From positions 191,933 to 255,932 of the forward strand of contig NZ_FNCW01000001.1 in assembly GCF_900099815.1 (NCBI RefSeq): a stretch of DNA of 64,000 nucleotides, written 5' to 3'. The notes below the pieces were generated by a model. The model ran no database searches. It was not told where the DNA came from and was given only the letters and a program-made list of their open reading frames with translations. Origin of the DNA: Psychroflexus sediminis. GTDB taxonomy: Bacteria; Bacteroidota; Bacteroidia; Flavobacteriales; Flavobacteriaceae. The translations under genes were made by a program, and so were the position numbers. Of the stretch, positions 44,309-53,370 are shown piece after piece; position 1 is the stretch's first letter; every line of letters begins with the position of its first letter.

Positions 44309-46213
44309 TTATTCTTTAATGATTCTTTTTTGAATGCTGCGATTAGCATCGACCAGTTTCAAAATATAGAGGCCTTTGGAAAGTGAGCTCATATCGATAC
44401 TTAGGTTGGTCGTTGAATTAAAACCTTTGACATTCATCACTTCACGTCCCAGCATGTCATAAACTGATACCTGGGCATCATTGCTGAAACTGATTTCAGA
44501 GGATGAGATGTTGAGCCTGTTTTTTACCGGGTTTGGCCAAAAGGTAATGGATTTAGTATTGAAAGATTGATTAGATAGTGTTAATATGTCGCTAGATTGA
44601 ATTATTAAACTGAATTCCTGCACATCATTTTTTAATATATCTTTAAAGCTTATTTCAATTTTGTAATTACCTGCAGACAAACTTTTCACATTTATTATCT
44701 CCACGTTATCTCTATTATTTTCACCTTTGATGGCAGAACCCAATAAGTCGTTCTCATTAAGCATCCAAGGATAATATTCCTCCGTTCCATTAGTATTGGA
44801 TATCTTTATGTCAAGATTATTCACGAGCTTACTCGTAGTATCGTTCAATTCACCGCTGCCTGACTGTCCAGCCGGATCATTCCAGACTAATCCAACGGTT
44901 ATTTCTTGATTTTGTGAAGTAGTAAAATTTATCTCAAATCTTGAATTTTGTGTTGTTAGTTGACTTTCATAAATTGATTTGGTACTACTATTATTTATTA
45001 TTAGTTCTGCTGCTTTTTTAGCGTTAACTAAACCCCAACCGTTTTCAATATCTGGTCCATTAATTCCAACATCAGAAGCTGTTGAACATAGTAATGCTTT
45101 TACTGTTGAAGCTTTCATGTGCTTGTTATTCAAATTGTAATATAGTTCTTGTAGAAGTATAATAGTTCCAGACACGTTAGGTGCTGACATTGATGTACCT
45201 TGTAGTCTTGCGTAACTATCTGTAAATTCATTTGTAAGGGTGTCTTTTATTACAGAGGCTGAGTATAGTGATTCTCCTACTCCTAAAAGGTCAGGTTTTA
45301 TCCTTAAATCATCTGTTGGACCTTGACTACTAAAACCGCTTACTATATTTGCATTGCCAAACAAAGAAGGAATTATATTTCCCTCACTATCTAAATTAAT
45401 TTTCTCAATATTTCCACTCCCGACGACTAATGTATTTTTAGAATTTTTTGCACCAATTAATTTTCCATAATTAGGAATTATCCCATCTTCAAATTCTTCA
45501 TTCCCATCGTTTCCAGCAGAAAACACAGGTAAATAGTATGGTAAACTATTTGCTATAACATCCCATTCTTCAGCACCTACATTATACTTGCCTGGTAACC
45601 AGGTATTACTGCCAATATTCCTTAATGGAACACCATAAGAGTGATTTGATACTAAGATTGCAGTAGTTAGACCTAAATTCAAAGCTTCATCACTATCATT
45701 GTCTGCATTATATACATAGGCTCTTGATTTTGGTGCCATGCCTTTAGCATCTCCAATAATACCTGACGCTAATATTGTTCCAGTTACATGTGTTGCATGT
45801 ACACTGGGTGTGTCTTCCTCATCTGATAATATAATCTTATTATCAATGTTTAAGAATTCAACATGATCAGGTTTTGCAATGCCACCAACCTCCCATATTC
45901 CAATAAACTTATTCTCACCCTCCAGATTTAAGTTTAGACTTCCATTTGGTTGTAGATAATTTGTTCTTGAGCCTTTAGCAGCTTCTGTATTAAAGTTTTC
46001 CTCATAAATCACCTCTCCGTTTATGACGTCATATATCTTTTTTGAGTTGTTCTTACTTTGAAATCTTTTGATCCTGGATTTTCTTGCATCTGATATTTCT
46101 TTTTGTCTTTTCAACAAACTCTCCAATCTATTTTTGTCAATAGTTTTGGTATAATTAGTTTGAGCATAGCCACTACAAGAAAAAATTAGAAAGCTTAAAA
46201 TTAAAATTTTCAT
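44309..46213 (-). CDS. T9SS-exported S8 subtilisin-like peptidase
   Basis: This 634-residue secreted protease has a signal peptide MKILILSFLIFSCSGYAQ, then a subtilase domain, then a type A T9SS sorting domain (SITFWPNPVKNRLNISSSEI, ending RSIQKRIIKE). The catalytic His is in VHATHVTGTILASG and the Ser in LQGTSMSAPNVSG. The Asp position reads IGIWEVGG, so the expected catalytic Asp (as in DTG/DGG) appears to be Glu. The signal peptide puts the start at 46213, though the frame is open to 46264. It follows the SusCD-lipoprotein set, after a terminator, suggesting peptide uptake as the locus function. Confidence 0.9.
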   Translation of the reverse strand: MKILILSFLIFSCSGYAQTNYTKTIDKNRLESLLKRQKEISDARKSRIKRFQSKNNSKKIYDVINGEVIYEENFNTEAAKGSRTNYLQPNGSLNLNLEGENKFIGIWEVGGIAKPDHVEFLNIDNKIILSDEEDTPSVHATHVTGTILASGIIGDAKGMAPKSRAYVYNADNDSDEALNLGLTTAILVSNHSYGVPLRNIGSNTWLPGKYNVGAEEWDVIANSLPYYLPVFSAGNDGNEEFEDGIIPNYGKLIGAKNSKNTLVVGSGNIEKINLDSEGNIIPSLFGNANIVSGFSSQGPTDDLRIKPDLLGVGESLYSASVIKDTLTNEFTDSYARLQGTSMSAPNVSGTIILLQELYYNLNNKHMKASTVKALLCSTASDVGINGPDIENGWGLVNAKKAAELIINNSSTKSIYESQLTTQNSRFEINFTTSQNQEITVGLVWNDPAGQSGSGELNDTTSKLVNNLDIKISNTNGTEEYYPWMLNENDLLGSAIKGENNRDNVEIINVKSLSAGNYKIEISFKDILKNDVQEFSLIIQSSDILTLSNQSFNTKSITFWPNPVKNRLNISSSEISFSNDAQVSVYDMLGREVMNVKGFNSTTNLSIDMSSLSKGLYILKLVDANRSIQKRIIKE

Positions 46214-46228
46214 ATTTTTCAAATTAAA

Positions 46229-46252
46229 AAAGCCCGGCATAAACCGGGCTTT
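46229..46252 (-). terminator. Terminator between the lipoprotein and subtilase genes
   Basis: On the minus strand AAAGCCCGG and CCGGGCTTT form a 9-bp stem with a 6-nt loop followed by TTTTTT. It sits directly upstream of the subtilase start, so the protease needs read-through or its own promoter. Confidence 0.8.
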
Positions 46253-46272
46253 AAAATTAAGCAAATAATAGA

Positions 46273-47064
46273 TTAGTTCTTAGTCAAAACTTCATTATAT
46301 TCTCCAAATGTTCCTGCCGCGACAGTAAATTCTAAGATCATATTCATTTCTCCGCAAGTATCCAGAGTTCCTCCGCCTTCAATACTTAATAAGCCGTAAT
46401 TTACTGCAAATGTAGCATTAAACGCGCCTTGCTTTTCAACGTTTAACTCAAAGGTTGTATCATCAATTTGTACAACATTTATGATTATATCTTGAGTATT
46501 TGGAAAGCCTGTTGGTCCATACAAATCTTGGGCTATATAAGTGAATTCATCCTCTCCTGCAACAATATTTACTGTATACGATGTATCCCAGAATTCACTG
46601 TTTAAAGTCCATTCACCAACCAAGCTAGCTTGACTATATTCGCAAAACCTGAAAAATGTTAATTCAAATTGATTGTCAAAATCTGCAATTGAAGATCCAT
46701 TGATTTCAACAAGATCTATAACAATTGACTCGCCGTCAACAACATTATCAAAATTTCCATTGACCACTACTTCGCCTATATATTCTCCAGCTTCAATAGT
46801 AAATGTGTTTTCAAGTGAGTAAGCATTAGGAGAAGCAGTTGTTTCTTCTTCATTTACACTAACCGTAAACTCTCTATCAACATCAGATGCATCTGTTACG
46901 CCAACTTGTATTCTGTATTCACTTTGTCCCGGTGCAACAAAATAATTTGCTGAAGTGGATTCTGTAAAATAAGTAAGGCTTTCAGACTGATAAATATCTG
47001 GGTCTGCATTTTGCTCACAGGATATTAATCCTATAAAACCTAAAATTATTAGTATTTTTTTCAT
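46273..47064 (-). CDS. Surface lipoprotein of SusCD locus 1 (SusE/F position)
   Basis: This 263-residue lipoprotein has signal MKKILIILGFIGLISC with Cys16 lipidated. The body looks like two or three beta-sandwich modules, the first with Calx-beta-like strands (TFTIEAGEYIGEVVVNGNFDNVVDG) and the second with WTLNSEFWDTSYTVNI. No catalytic residues stand out. Its position right after susD, 11 bp away, matches the SusE/SusF-like surface glycan- or protein-binding lipoproteins. A terminator follows it. Confidence 0.8.
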   Translation of the reverse strand: MKKILIILGFIGLISCEQNADPDIYQSESLTYFTESTSANYFVAPGQSEYRIQVGVTDASDVDREFTVSVNEEETTASPNAYSLENTFTIEAGEYIGEVVVNGNFDNVVDGESIVIDLVEINGSSIADFDNQFELTFFRFCEYSQASLVGEWTLNSEFWDTSYTVNIVAGEDEFTYIAQDLYGPTGFPNTQDIIINVVQIDDTTFELNVEKQGAFNATFAVNYGLLSIEGGGTLDTCGEMNMILEFTVAAGTFGEYNEVLTKN

Positions 47065-47075
47065 TTCTATTGAGT

Positions 47076-48473
47076 TTAATAGTTTCTATTTTGTTCTATG
47101 TTTTCGTTGGCGAAAATCTCTTGCTGTGGTATAGGAAGTGCAAATAAATGACTGTCGCTTTCTAGATCACATGCTCCTGCGGCATTATCACAATCTTCAT
47201 CCAATCTACTAACGCCTAAATCATATCTTTTTAAATCAAACATTCTATGTCCTTCATAAGCTAACTCAAATCTTCTTTCGTTAAGAATGTCATTTAAACC
47301 ATCTGCCACATCTGCGTAATCTTCTCTAGGAATGACATTATCATTTCTTGCATTCTTAAGCGTTTCCATATCGATAGCAGCTGCTTCCAAATCTGGATTC
47401 TGTTTTCTTAAGTTAGCTTCAGCTCTTATTAAATATTGCTCAGAGGTTCTTAACAATTTAATATCATTAAGTCCAGGATTAGCATCGGTACCTAAATATT
47501 TTCCAACTATTAGATTATCTAATGATTCTGAATTATCAAAATCTACAATTACGCCATTTCTGTAATCTCCAGCGTTTAATTCACCATATAACTCAAGCGA
47601 TACATTGAAGAAAATATCCCCATTGGTATCAGTAAATAATGTACCTATTCTTCCTTCTCCAGCATTTCTAGATAATTTGAAAAGAACTTCTTCATTATAG
47701 GTATCATTCCAGATTCCCAGATAATCTGTTCTAGTAGTTGCAATTGTGCTATTGTTGATTACCTGAGTAGATAAAGCCACAGCCTGCTCATAATTACCAG
47801 CGTATAAGGCTAGTCTAGCTCTTAAAGCTTTTGCAGCAAGTCCAGACATAAATTCATTAGAATCTGGCATTAAGTCTAGTCTAGATTCAGCTTCAATTAA
47901 ATCTGCTTCGATAAAATTCAGAACCTCTTCAACAGTATTTCTAGACGGTTGATCAAAAACAAATACTCTGTCAACTATTGGGATAGATAATGCATTGAGC
48001 TCATAGCTTTGAGAAAACATTCTATAAAGGTCAAAATGAGATAAAGCTCTTAGAGCATAACACTCTCCCAATATTCTGTTTTTTCTTGCTATATCAGCGT
48101 CATTTTCTGTTACAATTCTATCAGAGGCCTCAATTAATCTATTTACCCGATTAATAACTCTGTAGATATTATTCCATATTCCAGCAGGTTCATTAGTACT
48201 GGCTACTATTGACCAAGTGAAAACTTGAATTCCTTGACCTCTATTGGAAGCGGCTATTTTAAGATCATCTGTAAATCGAGAAGAATAGCCTATCACATTT
48301 GATCCTGAAACTGCCGAATATGCTCCAATTAAACCACGCTCCAAATCATTAATTGTATTCAAAGCATTTTCTTCCAAGACTTCGTCGTCTGGTTCTACTT
48401 CATATGCATCACTGCAAGAAGTCATTACAAATCCTGTTAAAATTAGGATGTATAAAAATTTTATATTTTTCAT
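47076..48473 (-). CDS. SusD/RagB family outer-membrane lipoprotein, locus 1
   Basis: This 465-residue protein has the lipoprotein signal MKNIKFLYILILTGFVMTSC, TPR-like helices, and the SusD pattern. The pattern includes AYSAVSGSNVIGYSSRFTDD near the N-terminus and NERRFELAYEGHRMFDLKRY with IPQQEIFANENIEQN at the C-terminus. SusD proteins lie on the cell surface as a lid over the SusC barrel and capture the substrate. It starts 10 bp after susC. The presence of the T9SS subtilase nearby suggests peptides as cargo. Confidence 0.94.
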   Translation of the reverse strand: MKNIKFLYILILTGFVMTSCSDAYEVEPDDEVLEENALNTINDLERGLIGAYSAVSGSNVIGYSSRFTDDLKIAASNRGQGIQVFTWSIVASTNEPAGIWNNIYRVINRVNRLIEASDRIVTENDADIARKNRILGECYALRALSHFDLYRMFSQSYELNALSIPIVDRVFVFDQPSRNTVEEVLNFIEADLIEAESRLDLMPDSNEFMSGLAAKALRARLALYAGNYEQAVALSTQVINNSTIATTRTDYLGIWNDTYNEEVLFKLSRNAGEGRIGTLFTDTNGDIFFNVSLELYGELNAGDYRNGVIVDFDNSESLDNLIVGKYLGTDANPGLNDIKLLRTSEQYLIRAEANLRKQNPDLEAAAIDMETLKNARNDNVIPREDYADVADGLNDILNERRFELAYEGHRMFDLKRYDLGVSRLDEDCDNAAGACDLESDSHLFALPIPQQEIFANENIEQNRNY

Positions 48474-48483
48474 TTTTTTTTAT

Positions 48484-51426
48484 TTAAAAAGTTAAATCAA
48501 CTCCAAAAGTGAATACTCTAGGTGTAGGATATTCAAACTGTGCAATATTGTTATCATCCTCTGGGTCAAAACCTGTAAACTTTGTCCAAGTGTAAAGATT
48601 TTGAGCCTGACCATAAACTCTCAAGTTTGAAATACCTATATTTTCTAAACTTTCTTGAGAGAAGTTATATGCTAGTGTTACATTTCTCCATCTTATAAAA
48701 GAAGCATCCTCGATATCTTTTGATGAAAACTCTCTATTATATCTAAAATTTTGTATTTCAGTTATATCTCCAGGCTGTTGCCACATAGTCAACATTTTAT
48801 TAGACAAATTGAAATTAGCAAAATTTGGGTTTTCCTGGAAAAAACTTTGATTGTTAAATCTGAAATATTCTGCCTGATATGTAAATAGAGTGTTTAAAGT
48901 CCAATTTTTATATTTTATATTTCCACCAAATCCACCAACATATTCTGGATTAAATGAACCAAAGTCTGCTCTTGCTTCATTTGGTAAAAATTGGTTAGTC
49001 ACATTTCCTTGCGCATCTGTGTAAAGGGGTTCCCCATTAGCAGGATTTACTCCCGACCAGCCTACGACGTAATGCGTTCCTAGAGGTAATCCAACTCTTA
49101 TAATTGAGGTACCAGATTCAAATTCATTAACTTGACCTAAGTCAGTAATCTCATTTTTATTAAAGTTCAGGTTACCATTTAAAGTTATTAATAGATCCTC
49201 TGTTCTTACCAAAACACCTGATAGTTGTAAATCAATTCCTTTATTTACCATTTCTCCATCGTTACTCTGTATCGAGTTACTACCTGAAGTTGCGCTAAGC
49301 GTTCTGGTTATAAAAAGATCAGTAGTAAGGTTATTGTAATATTCTAGATTACCACTTATTCTATTTTCCAGTAAACTGAAATCCAGACCTATATTGAACT
49401 GATTAGATTGTTCCCATGTTAAATCTGGATTACCTAAACCTCCTGGTGCTAGACCAGAAGTGCCATCATAAGTTACTTGTCCGTATCTTGTCGCGTAAGC
49501 ATAGTCTGGTATGGCATCCTGGTTACCAGCTGTTCCATAACTAGCTCTTAATTTTAAATTGTCTATAAAATCAATATCATCCATGAAATCTTCATTCGAT
49601 ATATTCCATCTTGCCGCTACTGAAAAGAATGTTCCCCATCTGTTAGCTTCTGCAAATTTTGATGATGCATCCCTTCTTATAGATCCACTAAAACCATACT
49701 TTGAGTCAAAATCATAATCAGCAAGTCCAAAATATGAAAATAAACCTCTTTCAACAACGCTACCACTAACTGTAGGAATTAATTCATTACCGACTGTCCC
49801 TGGTGAAATCCCTGCAGGATAACCTACAAGTAATGGGTTTATACCAAAACCTGTAAATCCGCTGGATCTAAAGTGAGTTTTCAGGTATTCGCTGTATGCA
49901 CCAGCACTTAATGTGTGTTTGCCCCAAGTATTGGTGTAATTTAAACTTGTAGTTGCTGTTATATTTGCAAAATAGTTATTACCCTCACTATATAAACCTT
50001 GTTCTCCTGGCTGCGTAGTGCTACCTATTCGTGTATTAGGGTCACGAGAGGTAATTGTGTTTCGCTGTCTGAAGTCAGCTCCTAAGTTGATTTTGGCAGT
50101 TAAATTCTTGACAATTTCTCTTTCAACAAATGCAGAACCCACAAATTTAAAATCATTTCTTTCTCTAATGTTTACCAACAAATTTTCAAGTGTATTAGCA
50201 CCAGTTCTTCCACCTCCAGTTAAAAAATTACCATCATCATCATAAGGTCTATTGTAAGGAGATCCTAAATATGCTGCAGCAAAAGGATTATATAAGGCAA
50301 CAGCAGCTTCTGAGCCTATTCTATTAGATTTCGAATAACTAGTTGTGGTATTAATACCAACTTTAGTTTTATCATTTGGTCTATGCTCAAGGTTCATTCT
50401 TAAACTAAATCTTTGAAGATTTGAATTTGGACTGATACCTTCTTGATCAAAGTATTGAATACTATTAAAAAACCTTGTTTTTTCAGAACCACCGCTCATA
50501 CTCAATTCCTGACTTTGAGTAACTCCAGTTCTGAAAAAGACTTCACTCCAGTCTGTATCTACCTGAGACAATTCAGTGATTTCTTCATCACTTAATCCTG
50601 CACCTCTATTTCTGTTGATTGTTCTTTGAAATTCTAACAATTCACGTGAATTCATCATTTCAAATCTAGCATCACCAACCTCAGTAACTCCATATTGAGA
50701 CCTTAACGTAACATTCGTTTTAGTGTTAAATGTTCCTTTTTTTGACGTAATTACTATTACACCGTTTGCGCCTCTAGATCCATAAGGTGCAGTTGCTGCT
50801 GCATCCTTTAATACAGATACGTCATCAAAATCATTTGGGTTTAAATTCGCGAAATCACCAGCTGTTATTTGAATTCCGTCCAAAATATATAATGGTTCAT
50901 TGCTTCCATTAATAGAGCCATTACCTCTAATTCTTACTCTTGAAGGAGCACCTGGCTGTCCTGAACCACTTGTGACCTGAAGTCCGGCAGCTTGCCCTTG
51001 GAGAATTTGATCAAAAGATGCAAATGGAACTGATTCAATTTCTTCTGACGTTACGGAAGATATAGATCCAGTATATTTCTCTTTATCAACATTTGAATAA
51101 CCAGTAATTACAACTTCATCCAATTCACCGGATTTAAGTTCCAAGGAAACATTAATCCTATCTTTATTCCCAACAATCACTTCCTCAGTTGCAAATCCAA
51201 TGTATCTAAATACTAAAGTCTGCTCTGGAGTTGCTCTGATTGAATAATTTCCATCAAAATCAGATTGAGTACCTGTGCCTTCACCTTTTACTAAGATGTT
51301 GACACCGGGTAGTGGTAAGCCTTCTTGATCCGTCACATTACCTGTGACAATTTTGGTTTGTGCAAATCCTATTTGCACCACTAACGCCAAGAATAGCGTT
51401 AAAATTCCATTAATTTTAAATTTCAT
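48484..51426 (-). CDS. SusC/RagA family TonB-dependent transporter, locus 1
   Basis: This 980-residue outer-membrane receptor has a signal peptide (MKFKINGILTLFLALVVQIGFAQ) and a carboxypeptidase-D-like domain (about 25-105, VTDQEGLPLPGVNILVKG). A TonB box-like region (GELDEVVITGYS), a plug (YILDGIQITAGDFANLNPND, YGSRGANGVIVITSKKG) and a beta-barrel ending PTPRVFTFGVDLTF follow. The frame is open to 51573, but the signal peptide fixes the start at 51426. A motif shared with the other two susC leaders lies 14 bp upstream. Confidence 0.95.
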   Translation of the reverse strand: MKFKINGILTLFLALVVQIGFAQTKIVTGNVTDQEGLPLPGVNILVKGEGTGTQSDFDGNYSIRATPEQTLVFRYIGFATEEVIVGNKDRINVSLELKSGELDEVVITGYSNVDKEKYTGSISSVTSEEIESVPFASFDQILQGQAAGLQVTSGSGQPGAPSRVRIRGNGSINGSNEPLYILDGIQITAGDFANLNPNDFDDVSVLKDAAATAPYGSRGANGVIVITSKKGTFNTKTNVTLRSQYGVTEVGDARFEMMNSRELLEFQRTINRNRGAGLSDEEITELSQVDTDWSEVFFRTGVTQSQELSMSGGSEKTRFFNSIQYFDQEGISPNSNLQRFSLRMNLEHRPNDKTKVGINTTTSYSKSNRIGSEAAVALYNPFAAAYLGSPYNRPYDDDGNFLTGGGRTGANTLENLLVNIRERNDFKFVGSAFVEREIVKNLTAKINLGADFRQRNTITSRDPNTRIGSTTQPGEQGLYSEGNNYFANITATTSLNYTNTWGKHTLSAGAYSEYLKTHFRSSGFTGFGINPLLVGYPAGISPGTVGNELIPTVSGSVVERGLFSYFGLADYDFDSKYGFSGSIRRDASSKFAEANRWGTFFSVAARWNISNEDFMDDIDFIDNLKLRASYGTAGNQDAIPDYAYATRYGQVTYDGTSGLAPGGLGNPDLTWEQSNQFNIGLDFSLLENRISGNLEYYNNLTTDLFITRTLSATSGSNSIQSNDGEMVNKGIDLQLSGVLVRTEDLLITLNGNLNFNKNEITDLGQVNEFESGTSIIRVGLPLGTHYVVGWSGVNPANGEPLYTDAQGNVTNQFLPNEARADFGSFNPEYVGGFGGNIKYKNWTLNTLFTYQAEYFRFNNQSFFQENPNFANFNLSNKMLTMWQQPGDITEIQNFRYNREFSSKDIEDASFIRWRNVTLAYNFSQESLENIGISNLRVYGQAQNLYTWTKFTGFDPEDDNNIAQFEYPTPRVFTFGVDLTF

Positions 51427-51440
51427 GTTTTTATTTATTT

Positions 51441-51457
51441 GAATTAGCCAGTGCCAA
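51441..51457 (-). promoter_or_regulatory. Conserved susC leader motif, locus 1
   Basis: On the minus strand TTGGCACTGGCTAATTC lies 14 bp before the susC ATG. The same 17 bases stand 13 bp before the susC of locus 3 (62147-62163), and a variant GTTTAGCCTCGGCTAATTC stands 16 bp before that of locus 2. The rest of 51458-51863 shows no gene. Confidence 0.6.
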
Positions 51458-51862
51458 AAATGAAAATATAAAGTTAATCTCACAAGAACTATTGGGTTTA
51501 TTTTAATATAACAGCTGTTAAAACTTAACATGCAGGTAACATTTAATTTTAAAAGCATTGAATCGAGTCTCACATTTAATACTACAGAGTCTCTGGATTC
51601 TGGTGAGTTATTTTTTTAGGCTTTTATTATTTCTATTTGTTTTGCTTTCAGTTTATCAAATCTCCCCCTCAACCTTCAGCATATTTGAAACGTTTTAAGT
51701 CTATCTTACATTTTTTACCTCTCTTTTTGAAATATGATTGTATTAATCAAAGAGGTTTATCTTTCTAATTTAATTGTTCAGGACGGCATCCTCATCATAA
51801 AATTTCGCATGAGTTGTATGCCTTTGTGAGTTTCACCACGAATTATACCTTGTGTTTTGAAC

Positions 51863-51895
51863 AAAAAAAAGCTGCTGGATTTATCCAGCAGCTTT
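51863..51895 (-). terminator. Terminator after susD of locus 2
   Basis: On the minus strand AAAGCTGCTGGAT and ATCCAGCAGCTTT form a 13-bp stem with a 2-nt loop and a following T run. It lies 23 bp after the susD stop at 51919. Confidence 0.88.
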
Positions 51896-51918
51896 GATTA
51901 TTTTAAAATAATTTAAAT

Positions 51919-53358
51919 TTAATTCACATCCCAGAACAAGGCGGTTTGTTGAGTATCTCCACCTATGGCTTGAGAAGCAGCTTGATAATTTGCTTCGTTC
52001 AAGTTTTGTTCATTGATGGGATAGGTATATCTTAAAGGCACTGGATTTCCGGTGGATCCAGGCAGGTTTAGGCTCGGTTCATCATATTTTCTCCATACAG
52101 ACCAGCCTTCCAATGGATTATCAAACATAGCTATCCAAAACTGTGTTCCTATCAATGCATTAGAGTTTACAGAATTATAAACGACATCTGGTTTTGTCAG
52201 ATAAGCACTTATTACAGTCGGATCCTCAATACCAGCGTAGTTCATAGAGGCTGTAATTCCATTGTTATAATGCGTCATAGCATCACCAAAGACATTGTAA
52301 TTGAGTTCTGATGCCGTTGCTAAATGGAATGACACCTCAGCAAAATCCAATAGTATGCCGGGATGCGTTGGATTTTTAAAGCTTTCACCAATATGTGTGG
52401 ATCCTGAAAATGGATTTTGAGCTCCATAAATACCACCTTCATAAACACCTGCGCCTAGATTTTCATCAAAATAATACATGCGTCGTGGGTCTTCCAAATC
52501 GTTCATGATATCCACGATTGTATTGGCAGCCACATAATCTGAACGTCCACTCTGTACCAGGTCCTCCCATAATGGATTAGTATTAGGGGGTGAGCTTTGG
52601 TAATTGAGAAGAGCGTTGTCTTCGTTTCCTGTTAAAACGCCTTTGCTGGCAGCATCCTCTGCTGCACTTTGAGACAGGCCAGGATTACTGTCAGAAATTC
52701 TCATGGCTAATCTTAGTTGCAATGAATTATTGAACTTCATCCATTTATTCATATCACCGCCATAGATGACGTCAGCACCAGAAAAACCCTGTCCGGAACT
52801 TAACAATCCACTTGCAGTTTGCAGTCTTTTGATAAGATCTTCATAGATTAATTCTTCTGCACTATCATAAGCGGGTAAGAAATTGCCATCATTGGCTTCC
52901 AGTGCTTCTGTATAAGGGATGTTACCAAAAGTATCAGCCAATACTTGATAAGTATAGACTTGTAATACTTCGATTTGACCTATTCTAGCGTCTTTCTCAC
53001 CTTGAGTAAGCAATTCATTAGTGTTAACATTAGATTTGGCATCTTCTAAGTCTAATAATACATCGCGATATAGTTCAGACCATTGGGACTGAGGAATATT
53101 ACGATTTGTTAAATCGTAGTTAGGTTCATCAACATAGGTTGTCGCCGTTAAATACTGACTGATAAATCTAAAGATGTTAATATTGACATTAGGGCTTGCC
53201 ATAAAATCACTTAAACTGACAGTTGCCGATGTAAATAAAAAGTCTTCAGAAACTTCAACTGGATTTTTTGGATCGATATTAAGTCTTTCATATTTTTCGT
53301 CGCTTGCGCAGGAAAATAAAAGACTAAGCGTTAAAAAGCTTATTATATATTTTTTCAT
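51919..53358 (-). CDS. SusD-like lipoprotein (SusD/RagB, SusD-like_2 type), locus 2
   Basis: This 479-residue lipoprotein has signal MKKYIISFLTLSLLFSC with Cys17 lipidated. It is of the divergent SusD-like_2 sort: YERLNIDPKNPVEVSEDFLFTSA near the start, then NPLWEDLVQSGRSDYVAANTIVD, LDFAEVSFHLATASEL and GWSVWRKYDEPSLNLPG. It pairs with the SusC upstream (12-bp gap). No enzyme gene accompanies this pair, so its substrate is open. Confidence 0.92.
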   Translation of the reverse strand: MKKYIISFLTLSLLFSCASDEKYERLNIDPKNPVEVSEDFLFTSATVSLSDFMASPNVNINIFRFISQYLTATTYVDEPNYDLTNRNIPQSQWSELYRDVLLDLEDAKSNVNTNELLTQGEKDARIGQIEVLQVYTYQVLADTFGNIPYTEALEANDGNFLPAYDSAEELIYEDLIKRLQTASGLLSSGQGFSGADVIYGGDMNKWMKFNNSLQLRLAMRISDSNPGLSQSAAEDAASKGVLTGNEDNALLNYQSSPPNTNPLWEDLVQSGRSDYVAANTIVDIMNDLEDPRRMYYFDENLGAGVYEGGIYGAQNPFSGSTHIGESFKNPTHPGILLDFAEVSFHLATASELNYNVFGDAMTHYNNGITASMNYAGIEDPTVISAYLTKPDVVYNSVNSNALIGTQFWIAMFDNPLEGWSVWRKYDEPSLNLPGSTGNPVPLRYTYPINEQNLNEANYQAASQAIGGDTQQTALFWDVN

Positions 53359-53370
53359 TTCTATTTATGT

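Noticed and set aside
51441-51457. Sigma-54 promoter read from TTGGCAC in the susC leader
   Set aside because: The -24-like TGGCAC is present but the -12 TTGC partner is missing at the right spacing, and the site is too close to the start codon.
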